From NCBI GenBank assembly GCA_903857825.1, contig CAIOGI010000007.1:1-51537 (forward strand): a DNA stretch of 51,537 bases, given 5' to 3'. The position numbers and the translations under genes are program-made. The notes beneath the pieces were generated by a model, which saw only the letters and a list, made by a program, of their open reading frames with translations, had not been told where the DNA came from and made no database searches. This document shows positions 7,460 to 14,068 of this stretch, piece by piece (position 1 is the first letter of the stretch; each line of letters starts with the position of its first letter). The DNA is from Candidatus Tayloriibacteriota bacterium (GTDB taxonomy: Bacteria; Patescibacteriota; Minisyncoccia; Phycocordibacterales; PALSA-1337).

Positions 7460-8071
7460 CTAGGAAGTAATGCTAGATTCTGGTCTGTGTTTAAGTTCCC
7501 TGCCCCAAATATCATCATCAATTTTTAATACATCAAAATATCCGTTTGTTCCAGTTCTTAATTCTTGAGATACATTATTTTTTGAAGAAAATATATAAAC
7601 ATTTTTATCTCTCTTTTTTAAATATGTAATCAAAGCAAGAAAATCAGAATCTCCTGTGAAAAACACTGCTATACTATATTTACTAATTAAATCTAAAGAA
7701 TCTATCGTTATTTCAACATCCATATTACCTTTTTCTTCGATCAATTCACCATTTTCAGTCAAAATACTTATTCTCTTTAACTTCTTCTTTCTAACCTCAA
7801 AACCCAGACCTAACTTTAAAAAAGTTAAAAACTTATGCTTTCCTTCCAAACTATATGGCCTTGTCCCCTGTGCTGGGTATGCAGAATAGTAATAGACCTT
7901 TATACTAGTTCCTTCAAACTTTTTCTTTATATAATCAGCAAGCTTTTTATAGTCAAAAAATCTACCCTTAGCCTTCTGAGATTCCCAGAGATTTGATGCG
8001 TCAATAAAAACATAAATTGTATTTATTTTAGATTGAGTATTTTTTAATTCTTGATTATTAGTATTTAGCAT
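7460..8071 (-). CDS. NYN domain (LabA/DUF88-like) protein
   Basis: About 203 residues. The PIN-like NYN fold is shown by its three acidic motifs: YVFIDASNLW (residues ~20-29), MDVEITIDSL (~115) and FFTGDSDFLALI (~137), which together form the metal site of NYN ribonuclease-like proteins such as LabA. Likely an RNA-acting nuclease in the cytoplasm; the substrate is unknown. The start is taken as the ATG at 8071 (MLNTNNQELK), close behind a TATATT box; an upstream in-frame start at 8089 is possible. It converges on typA and stands alone. Confidence 0.75.
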   Translation of the reverse strand: MLNTNNQELKNTQSKINTIYVFIDASNLWESQKAKGRFFDYKKLADYIKKKFEGTSIKVYYYSAYPAQGTRPYSLEGKHKFLTFLKLGLGFEVRKKKLKRISILTENGELIEEKGNMDVEITIDSLDLISKYSIAVFFTGDSDFLALITYLKKRDKNVYIFSSKNNVSQELRTGTNGYFDVLKIDDDIWGRELKHRPESSITS

Positions 8072-8150
8072 TATCAATATAATATACATTTAAAAACTAA
8101 TTTCAATTGTGAAAATATAATTATTGTGTCGTAACTGAAATAATTAAATA

Positions 8151-8187
8151 TAAAAAGAAACAGCGACACACCACTTGGTGCATCGCT
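8151..8187 (-). terminator. Terminator of the orphan gene at 8206
   Basis: On the minus strand, AGCGATGCACCA (8187-8176) pairs with TGGTGTGTCGCT (8173-8162), followed by a T-rich run complementary to 8151-8160. Confidence 0.8.
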
Positions 8188-8205
8188 TGTTTATGAGAAA
8201 ACCTT

Positions 8206-8430
8206 TCATTCACTGGTGACTTCCAGACGCTTCCGTATCGTTGTCGGGAAGCTGGTGATATGTATCGAGGCCGATTTCCACACATCCACAGCAGGATCTC
8301 GCTCCCGTTCATCAAAATCAGCGGACTCAATTACATCCATCATCGAGCTGAATTGATCTCCACTTGTAAGCAAGCGCGTTAGCTCGTTTATTTTATTCAG
8401 CAGTCTTTGACTCATCTTTGGTATCTCCAT
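8206..8430 (-). CDS. Orphan small acidic/helical protein (74 aa)
   Basis: 74 residues starting MEIPKMSQRLLNKINELTRLL, mostly helix-forming and charged, no signal peptide or membrane segment. Not recognised. It is another isolated, GC-richer unit like those at 4.4-5.45 kb: a -10-like TATAAC (8455-8460), a very short leader, the ORF, and a strong terminator 19 bp after the stop. The leader would consist almost entirely of the hairpin ACGTCC-AGTAT-GGACGT (8434-8450), which ends 3 nt before the ATG and could sequester the 5' end or slow initiation. Confidence 0.55.
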   Translation of the reverse strand: MEIPKMSQRLLNKINELTRLLTSGDQFSSMMDVIESADFDERERDPAVDVWKSASIHITSFPTTIRKRLEVTSE

Positions 8431-8433
8431 CTT

Positions 8434-8450
8434 ACGTCCATACTGGACGT
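8434..8450 (-). promoter_or_regulatory. 5'-end hairpin in leader of the 74-aa gene
   Basis: A 17-nt inverted repeat (ACGTCC / GGACGT, 5-nt loop) sits between the predicted -10 (8455-8460) and the ATG at 8430. If transcription starts near 8450 the mRNA begins with this hairpin. It could equally be a DNA operator. Confidence 0.4.
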
Positions 8451-8556
8451 GGTTGTTATAGACATGCTCCCTGAATGAATTCCAATCAAAGAGCTATATA
8501 TTTTTAAACTATCACGATGCTACAGTCTTGTAAATAGGGTGGGCACGCATTGGATA

Positions 8557-8586
8557 TTGACTTCAAATATTTAGTGGTATTATACT
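8557..8586 (+). promoter_or_regulatory. Promoter of the structured RNA
   Basis: TTGACT (8557-8562), 18-nt spacer, TATACT (8581-8586). A transcript would begin near 8592. Confidence 0.6.
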
Positions 8587-8589
8587 TTT

Positions 8590-8706
8590 ACTGTCGAATA
8601 TGCTCGACTGGTGGATCGGTAAACGAGAGTTGAATCTCGGTGGCCCCCTGTAAATCGTAGGATTTACAGTTTGGTAACAAAACTCCGCATTTATGCGGTT
8701 TTTTGT
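8590..8706 (+). ncRNA. Candidate structured small RNA (four hairpins, own promoter and terminator)
   Basis: About 115 nt between a good promoter and an intrinsic terminator. Hairpins: GTCGA/TCGAC (8593-8608), CGAGA/TCTCG (8624-8639), a perfect 9-bp stem CTGTAAATC/GATTTACAG with loop GTAG (8648-8669), and the terminator CCGCAT/ATGCGG followed by TTTTTTG (8685-8704). It has no long end-to-end pairing or apical signature of SRP RNA. It contains only a 17-codon ORF (8600-8653, MLDWWIGKR...), which would be a Trp-rich leader-peptide type if translated. No known family is recognised. It converges on the gene ending at 8723. Confidence 0.55.
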
Positions 8707-8722
8707 TTTTATTTTTATTTGT

Positions 8723-9697
8723 TTACCCCCACTTACTCTTTATGTATTCTGTTGCTTCGCTCATAGAATATGGCTGAGTAGAATTACCGACTCTCACATA
8801 GAAGTCCTCTTTATTGTCTCCATTCTTTAGATATGCTGGCTTATGCCCTTCGTTAACTGTGACCAAGCATATTTCTTGATTTTCTATTTCCTCAAAACTG
8901 ACACCTACATATTTTGCAAAAGCCAAACCGATCATAGTCTTTACCAACATGCTCACATGATTTTCGAAACCATCTTTATCTTTTTTAGGCAAAGTCTTGT
9001 AGTCACTCTCTAATCCCATTACCTTTCCACTATCAGAAACACCGATAATTAAAGTTCCTCCATTCGCATTCAAAAAGCCAACAATAGTCTTGACCACCAT
9101 TTTTTCTACATCTTTACTAATTTCTCCTTTTCTAGCATCGTATCTCAAAGTTTCCTTAAACTCGGTAAATAATCCCTCCCCCTCCTTAATTAGAACTTTT
9201 GGATCACGTGTTGGAATACGTCCTGAGGTACTGCGTACCATTTGTTTTATTATGTGAACGTATTCATCAAAATTCGAAACGTTCTTTATCTTGGTAAATC
9301 GTCCGTTATTATGTTCAAGAATAATATTTGCATGATTCATAATTCTACCCAATGGACTTTGATGTATCTCAACCGCAGCTACATCTGAAAGATTCACTGA
9401 TTTTCTTTTTTTAAATAACAAACCAGTCTTTCTAATTATTTCCTTTTCATAAATCTCATAATGAGAGAAGTACCAATTTAAAAATAGTGCACTTATATAA
9501 AATAGTTGAAAAATAGAAAAAATAAGTATTTCAAAAATATCAAAACGAATATAGTCTGCCAAACCTAGATCTCCATATACATGTGAATAATCAGTCGCAA
9601 AGGAAATCGCAAAGAAAAACAATGAAGCAATTATTTCCATATAAAGGACATTTCTAAGGAAAACTAAAGGTCCCTCTTTGATTATTATTCGCCTCAT
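8723..9697 (-). CDS. Membrane protein: bPH2-like domain fused to AlbA_2 (Schlafen-type) domain
   Basis: 324 residues. Two transmembrane segments (about 13-33 and 52-72) are followed by a beta-rich region resembling the bacterial PH-like (bPH_2/YdbS) fold (residues ~75-150, 'EIYEKEIIRKTGLLFKKRKSVNL ... AAVEIHQSPLGRI'). From about 170 it is an AlbA_2/Schlafen-type domain: EGEGLFTEFKETLR, a GFLNANGGTLIIGV core and the C-terminal DFYVRVGNSTQPYS signature. AlbA_2 domains bind nucleotide or nucleic acid and occur in regulators and defence proteins. Placing one behind a membrane PH-like module is unusual. The function is unknown. Upstream lies pth on the same strand, 41 bp away. Confidence 0.7.
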   Translation of the reverse strand: MRRIIIKEGPLVFLRNVLYMEIIASLFFFAISFATDYSHVYGDLGLADYIRFDIFEILIFSIFQLFYISALFLNWYFSHYEIYEKEIIRKTGLLFKKRKSVNLSDVAAVEIHQSPLGRIMNHANIILEHNNGRFTKIKNVSNFDEYVHIIKQMVRSTSGRIPTRDPKVLIKEGEGLFTEFKETLRYDARKGEISKDVEKMVVKTIVGFLNANGGTLIIGVSDSGKVMGLESDYKTLPKKDKDGFENHVSMLVKTMIGLAFAKYVGVSFEEIENQEICLVTVNEGHKPAYLKNGDNKEDFYVRVGNSTQPYSMSEATEYIKSKWG

Positions 9698-9737
9698 AGA
9701 ACCTATTTTACCACAATTATTGAACTTTATCTTTTTA

Positions 9738-10322
9738 TTAATCCGCGTTGTAAATACTCATCGCTTTATCTTTTCCCTCCTTTATCAACACTTCAATAGC
9801 CTCTCCAACTCTCTTTGAAACTTTTTTTATTACTTTAACTTCTTCATCCTTCAGTTTTCCCAAAATAAATTTCTCGATTTTATCATCGCCATGCGGAACT
9901 TTAGCAACACCCTTAGCATTCTCTGGGGCCACACCAATACGAATTCTTAAAAATGCCTCAGTTTTGACCGCCTTTATTATCGATTGTAAACCATTATGCC
10001 CTCCTGAGCTTCTATTATATGAAATTCTAATCTTCCCTAAAGGTAAATTAAAATCATCATAAATAACGATGAGCTTTTCTGCTGCTTTTATACTTTTTAC
10101 GAGATGTGCAACTGCCTTACCAGAATTATTCATAAAAGTTTCTGGGGAAACGAGCTTCGTCTTATCTTTTCCAATTTTTACTTCTGAAACTAAGCCATTA
10201 ATTTTTTTATCAAAAGAAAAATCCGTATCAAAAATAGACATAAGAACAATTCGTCCAATATTGTGACGAGTGTTCTCGTATTCTTGACCAGGATTTCCTA
10301 AACCAGCGATTATATATGACAT
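9738..10322 (-). CDS. pth: Peptidyl-tRNA hydrolase
   Basis: About 194 residues from the ATG at 10322 (MSYIIAGLGNPGQEYENTRHN). Family signatures: GLGNPG, the catalytic His in NTRHNIG, YDDFNLPLGKIRI and GGHNGLQSI. Pth releases peptides from prematurely dropped peptidyl-tRNA, recycling tRNA in the cytoplasm. The frame is open to 10406, but the upstream part overlaps the divergent lepB promoter and start, so the internal ATG is preferred. It is divergent from lepB with 63 bp between start codons. Confidence 0.93.
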   Translation of the reverse strand: MSYIIAGLGNPGQEYENTRHNIGRIVLMSIFDTDFSFDKKINGLVSEVKIGKDKTKLVSPETFMNNSGKAVAHLVKSIKAAEKLIVIYDDFNLPLGKIRISYNRSSGGHNGLQSIIKAVKTEAFLRIRIGVAPENAKGVAKVPHGDDKIEKFILGKLKDEEVKVIKKVSKRVGEAIEVLIKEGKDKAMSIYNAD

Positions 10323-10385
10323 AACACTAGTGTGACATAAACATAAATCTTGTGTCAAATGACTATTCATAATACAATTACCAGT

Positions 10386-10943
10386 ATGAATCCTGAATCT
10401 CCACAAAAGAAAGAAAGTTTTATAAAAGAAACAGTCAAATTTGCTATTATCGCCTTAATCATTGTAATACCCATTCGTAAATATGTAGCTCAACCATTTA
10501 TTGTAAGTGGCGCCTCGATGGATCCCTCTTTCGCATCAGGACAATATTTAATCGTTGATCAATTAACATATCATATAAGCGATCCGAAAAGAGACGATGT
10601 GATCATTTTTCGATATCCGAATAATCCAAGTACATTTTTCATAAAAAGAATAATAGGATTACCAGGAGAAACATTAACAATGGATAGCGGAAAGGTAACT
10701 ATAATAAATAAGGAAAATCCTGAAGGTTTTTTACTCCAAGAAAACTATATTACAAAGGAACATCGCACATCTGATTCATTTACAATCGCACTAGGAGAAA
10801 CAGAATATTTCGTTATGGGCGACAATAGACCTCAAAGTTCTGATTCCAGATCATGGGGTCCATTAGAATCAAAGTACATCATTGGTCGTCCATTTTTACG
10901 ACTAATGCCAGTCTCTCAGATATCAATATTTCCAGGAAGATAG
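10386..10943 (+). CDS. lepB: Signal peptidase I
   Basis: About 185 residues. One N-terminal membrane anchor (about 15-35), then the S26 motifs: nucleophile region SGASMDPSF (Ser), general-base region FIKRIIGLPGE (Lys), and GDNRPQSSDSRSWG. It cleaves signal peptides on the outer face of the cytoplasmic membrane, serving the Sec system encoded later in the window (secA, secG). The ATG at 10386 is preferred: a CATAAT -10-like box lies just upstream, giving a very short leader; ATG 10359 is the alternative. The HisRS-like gene follows after 8 bp, so the two are probably co-transcribed. Confidence 0.92.
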   Translation: MNPESPQKKESFIKETVKFAIIALIIVIPIRKYVAQPFIVSGASMDPSFASGQYLIVDQLTYHISDPKRDDVIIFRYPNNPSTFFIKRIIGLPGETLTMDSGKVTIINKENPEGFLLQENYITKEHRTSDSFTIALGETEYFVMGDNRPQSSDSRSWGPLESKYIIGRPFLRLMPVSQISIFPGR

Positions 10944-10951
10944 AAAATTTC

Positions 10952-12184
10952 ATGAAAAAACAAAAACCAGATCCAAAAGACAACAAGTACATATCGTATG
11001 ATAATCTCGATAAAATTGGTGAGACAGCTTTGTACTATGGTTTCAACCCTCACAAAAGTCCTGATATAAAGAAAGTTGACTTAGATAATGCAAAATCTCT
11101 ATTAGATGGAGATCATATTGATGATACAGATAAGAAGAAATCAATATTGCCACTTCACGTAGAAGAAAAAATCGCCCTACTCAGAAATTATATTGAAGAA
11201 AATATGCAAAGTATGAGTCAGCCCGTAATGCTATATTTCAAGGAACCTTTTAAGGGTTCTCTAAAAAAAGGCTCAGAGACTATATATCGATATTGTGATT
11301 TAGAAATACTTGGCAATTCTAGAAGCATTGCTGAAGCAACTCTAATACAAACAGCAAAGACAATGCTTCTTGAAAATGGTTATGAAAATATTTGTGTAGA
11401 GATAAATAGTATTGGAGATAAAGAATCTATAAATAAATTTAATAGAGATCTCACAAACTACTATAAAAGAAACGTAAATGAAATGCATGCAGAATGTCGT
11501 CAGCTATTAAAGAAAGATCCTTTTGAACTTCTGAGTTGTCAAAATGAAAAATGTTTAAAAATAAATAATGAAGCTCCAAAGTCTATAGAATTCTTATCAG
11601 AATCGAGTCGAATACATTTTCAAGAGGTATTAGAATACTTGGAAGCGCTAAATATTCCTTACAAAATAAATAATAGTCTTATTGGCAATCGTAAATATTG
11701 TACAGAAACAATTTTTACAATAAACAATTTGAATACTGAAAATAAAAAAAATAATCAAAAAATACTTGCCATAGGTGTTAGATATGATGGTCTTTCAAAG
11801 AAAATGGGTATTAAAAAAGAAATACAAGGTGTCGGAATATCAATTCTAATCAAAGACTATAATGCTGATCTTAGAAAAGATATAAAAAAGGCAAAGAAAC
11901 CTTTTGCGTCATTTGTACAGCTTGGATTTGAATCAAAACTGCTTAGTCTAAGTGTAATAGAATCATTAAGAAGGGTTAAAATACCATTATATCTTTCATT
12001 GTCAAAAGATCGCCTAGGAGCACAGGTGTCTATTTTAGAAAAGCAGAATATTCCATATTCAGTAATAATGGGCAAAAAAGAAGCCATGGAAAAAAGTGTT
12101 ATTGTGAGAAATATGGATACTCACGCCCAAGAAACGGTGTTTTTGCATGAATTACCGAAATACATGAAAAAACTTGAGAAATAA
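10952..12184 (+). CDS. Degenerate histidyl-tRNA synthetase-like protein
   Basis: 410 residues. The resemblance to HisS is clear in the middle: 'INSIGDKESINKF', 'HAECRQLLKKDPFELLSCQNEKC', 'LEALNIPYKIN' and 'RYDGLSKKMG', followed by a C-terminal anticodon-binding-like domain. Catalytic signatures are altered: the HisS motif LVRGLDYYT is LIGNRKYCT here, losing the catalytic Arg and the Tyr pair; GGGRYDGL is AIGVRYDGL; motif 3, normally GxGxxR, is GVGISILI without Arg. The N-terminus lacks the usual motif 1 opening. So it is probably not an active aminoacyl-tRNA synthetase; it may bind tRNA or have a HisZ-like regulatory role. Follows lepB by 8 bp. Its start at ATG 10952 replaces a longer frame overlapping lepB. 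Confidence 0.7.
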   Translation: MKKQKPDPKDNKYISYDNLDKIGETALYYGFNPHKSPDIKKVDLDNAKSLLDGDHIDDTDKKKSILPLHVEEKIALLRNYIEENMQSMSQPVMLYFKEPFKGSLKKGSETIYRYCDLEILGNSRSIAEATLIQTAKTMLLENGYENICVEINSIGDKESINKFNRDLTNYYKRNVNEMHAECRQLLKKDPFELLSCQNEKCLKINNEAPKSIEFLSESSRIHFQEVLEYLEALNIPYKINNSLIGNRKYCTETIFTINNLNTENKKNNQKILAIGVRYDGLSKKMGIKKEIQGVGISILIKDYNADLRKDIKKAKKPFASFVQLGFESKLLSLSVIESLRRVKIPLYLSLSKDRLGAQVSILEKQNIPYSVIMGKKEAMEKSVIVRNMDTHAQETVFLHELPKYMKKLEK

Positions 12185-12196
12185 TTATAGGTGTGA

Positions 12197-12202
12197 TATT
12201 AT
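12197..12202 (+). promoter_or_regulatory. -10 box of the rpsU-ybeY-ftsA-ftsZ run
   Basis: TATTAT ends 9 nt before the rpsU ATG at 12212, predicting a leader of about 2-3 nt. Confidence 0.45.
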
Positions 12203-12211
12203 ATTTTACCT

Positions 12212-12457
12212 ATGATAAATATAGAAATAAAACGAAACGGCACAGAAAATAGCATGGGGGTTCTTCGCCGTTTTACAAAGAAAGTACAGGGTTCTGGAAT
12301 ACTACCTAGAGTAAGGAGCCTTAGATACAATCAACGTGACCTATCTCATTACAAGACAAAGATGAAGACTTTAAAATCTATAAGAAGAAAGCTTGAAATA
12401 CTCGAACTTATCAAGCTAGGCAAGATGCAAGAAAAAACATCCAGATTTTCAAAGTAA
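12212..12457 (+). CDS. rpsU: 30S ribosomal protein bS21
   Basis: 81 residues, slightly longer than E. coli bS21 (71). The family pattern is visible: an N-terminal beta strand (INIEIKRNGTENS), the 'VLRRFTKKVQGSGILPRVRSLRY' helix region, then a basic helical tail with repeated Lys/Arg. bS21 sits on the 30S platform near the anti-Shine-Dalgarno helix and affects initiation. It heads a run rpsU-ybeY-ftsA-ftsZ with 1, 12 and 26 bp gaps, coupling ribosome and division genes. A terminator-like hairpin lies just inside ybeY (12494-12521) and could make rpsU transcripts more abundant than the distal genes. Confidence 0.88.
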   Translation: MINIEIKRNGTENSMGVLRRFTKKVQGSGILPRVRSLRYNQRDLSHYKTKMKTLKSIRRKLEILELIKLGKMQEKTSRFSK

Positions 12458-12458
12458 G

Positions 12459-12845
12459 ATGAGCGATACTTCATTCAACCTAACAAACAACACAAAAGCC
12501 AAGCTTCCTCGCTTGGCTTTTGCTGATATGAAAAATGCTATTCTTGGTAAAAAATATGAACTCTCACTAATTATAGTAAGTAAAAAAGAAATTCAGAAAC
12601 TTAACAATCGTTATAGAGATATAAATAAGCCAACCGATATACTCAGCTTCCCTCTTTCAGAAAGTTTTGGGGAAATTTATATAAATCCAGATATGACAAA
12701 AATAGAAGCAAAGAAATTTGATAGAAATTATGAAAACTTTTTTGCCTTTTTACTTATCCACGGTTTAGTGCATTTGAAAGGATTCGATCATGGTAGTACA
12801 ATGGAGAGTATAGAAACTCGTTTCAGAAAAAAATTTGGAATTTGA
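12459..12845 (+). CDS. ybeY: Endoribonuclease YbeY (rRNA maturation factor)
   Basis: 128 residues, a little short for the family. The zinc-binding motif is HGLVHLKGFDH near the C-terminus, and the conserved RDINKPTDILSFPL segment precedes it. YbeY takes part in 16S rRNA 3'-end maturation and ribosome quality control. The ATG lies one base after the rpsU stop. It ends with TGA, showing that TGA is a stop in this genome. The first 20 codons contain a perfect 11-bp inverted repeat followed by TTTT. Confidence 0.9.
   Translation: MSDTSFNLTNNTKAKLPRLAFADMKNAILGKKYELSLIIVSKKEIQKLNNRYRDINKPTDILSFPLSESFGEIYINPDMTKIEAKKFDRNYENFFAFLLIHGLVHLKGFDHGSTMESIETRFRKKFGI
12494..12521 (+). terminator. Terminator-like hairpin inside the 5' end of ybeY
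   Basis: AAAAGCCAAGC (12494-12504) and GCTTGGCTTTT (12511-12521) form a perfect 11-bp stem with a 6-nt loop and end in TTTT. It lies about 37 bp after the rpsU stop, where an rpsU terminator or attenuator would be expected, but within the ybeY reading frame. Confidence 0.5.
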
Positions 12846-12857
12846 GCTTCTGACTAA

Positions 12858-14042
12858 ATGTCACGAAATATAATTACCGGAATAGATATTGGAACACACC
12901 ACGTTAAAGTGGTTATTTGTGATTCTCAAGAAAAAAACGAAAAAGGATTCCCGAAGATAATAGGAATTGGTAATTCTGAGTCGAGAGGCTTGAGGCACGG
13001 TTATATAGTTAATGTTCAAGATGTAACAAATAGTATTAAAGAAGCAGTGATGAAAGCAGAAAATCAGGCTGATGTAAAAGTTAAAAAAGCCTTTGTTTCA
13101 ATAAACGGTATTGGGCTCGGGAGTATTACCTGTACTAGTTCTATTATTATTTCTAGAGCAGATTTAGAAATAACTGCTTTAGATGTGAAAAGGGTTCAAG
13201 ATCAATGTGAAAAGGATATCCCTGCAAATTCTGCACTAAATAAGAAAATAATTCATTCTATCCCTCTTTACTTTAAAGTTGATGGAAAGATTACACTTGG
13301 TAAACCAGAAGGAATGAAGGGTAGTAAACTAGAAGTCAAAACACTATATATAACATGTCTTGAACAGCATTTAAATGACATTATACAAGCCGTAGAAGAA
13401 GTTGGCATAAGTGTTCAAGATGTAATGGCATCTCCAATAGCTACAAGTCTAGTTACGCTTTCAAAATCTCAGAAAATTGCTGGGTGTGTTCTCGTAAACA
13501 TCGGAGCTGAAACTGTCTCCATTGCTGTATTTGAAAATAATATACCAGTATCATTGGAAGTCTTCCCCATTGGATCTACTGATATTACAAATGATATTGC
13601 ATTAGGATTAAAGGTTCCACTAGAAGAGGCGGAACAGATAAAGATCGGAGCTATTACCGGTAGCTCATATCCTAGAAAAAAACTTGAGGAAATAATACAA
13701 GCAAGATTATTTGATATTTTTGAATTGATAGAAAATCATTTAAAGAAGATTGGTAGGAATGAACTATTACCAGCTGGAATTATAATTATTGGTGGTGGAT
13801 CTGGACTTACAGATATAGAAGAAATAGCCAAAACATCGTTAAAGCTTCCATCAAGGAGAGGTACTGTATATCTTGGAATACAAGAAAAACAAAGTTATAG
13901 AGATTCTACATGGGCGGTTGCGTATGGATTGTGCATTTTGGGAACTCATGCCAACGAGGACACTCCTATAAATACCAGTGCAAAGTTTTTTGAAAGACTA
14001 TTTAAAGCCACAAAAGGCTGGCTAAAGCAATTTTTGCCTTAA
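12858..14042 (+). CDS. ftsA: Cell division protein FtsA
   Basis: 394 residues. Actin-like ATPase fold: phosphate-1 motif GIDIGTHHVKVVI, SHS2/1C subdomain, phosphate-2 VLVNIGAETVSIAVF, and the adenosine motif IIIIGGGSGLTDIEE. The C-terminus (FFERLFKATKGWLKQFLP) is an amphipathic membrane-targeting helix as in other FtsA. It anchors FtsZ filaments to the membrane. It is followed directly by ftsZ, the usual arrangement, but the upstream ftsQ/mur genes of the classical dcw cluster are absent; ribosome-related genes precede it instead. Confidence 0.93.
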   Translation: MSRNIITGIDIGTHHVKVVICDSQEKNEKGFPKIIGIGNSESRGLRHGYIVNVQDVTNSIKEAVMKAENQADVKVKKAFVSINGIGLGSITCTSSIIISRADLEITALDVKRVQDQCEKDIPANSALNKKIIHSIPLYFKVDGKITLGKPEGMKGSKLEVKTLYITCLEQHLNDIIQAVEEVGISVQDVMASPIATSLVTLSKSQKIAGCVLVNIGAETVSIAVFENNIPVSLEVFPIGSTDITNDIALGLKVPLEEAEQIKIGAITGSSYPRKKLEEIIQARLFDIFELIENHLKKIGRNELLPAGIIIIGGGSGLTDIEEIAKTSLKLPSRRGTVYLGIQEKQSYRDSTWAVAYGLCILGTHANEDTPINTSAKFFERLFKATKGWLKQFLP

Positions 14043-14068
14043 TTTTAGTTATCTGGTAAGATTTGAGC

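Noticed and set aside
8590..8706. SRP (4.5S) RNA identity for the structured RNA
   Set aside because: No end-to-end hairpin and no GGAA-loop/AGCAG apical domain.
12843..12845. TGA read as Gly (code 25)
   Set aside because: ybeY ends at TGA at its natural length, and conserved genes contain no internal TGA.
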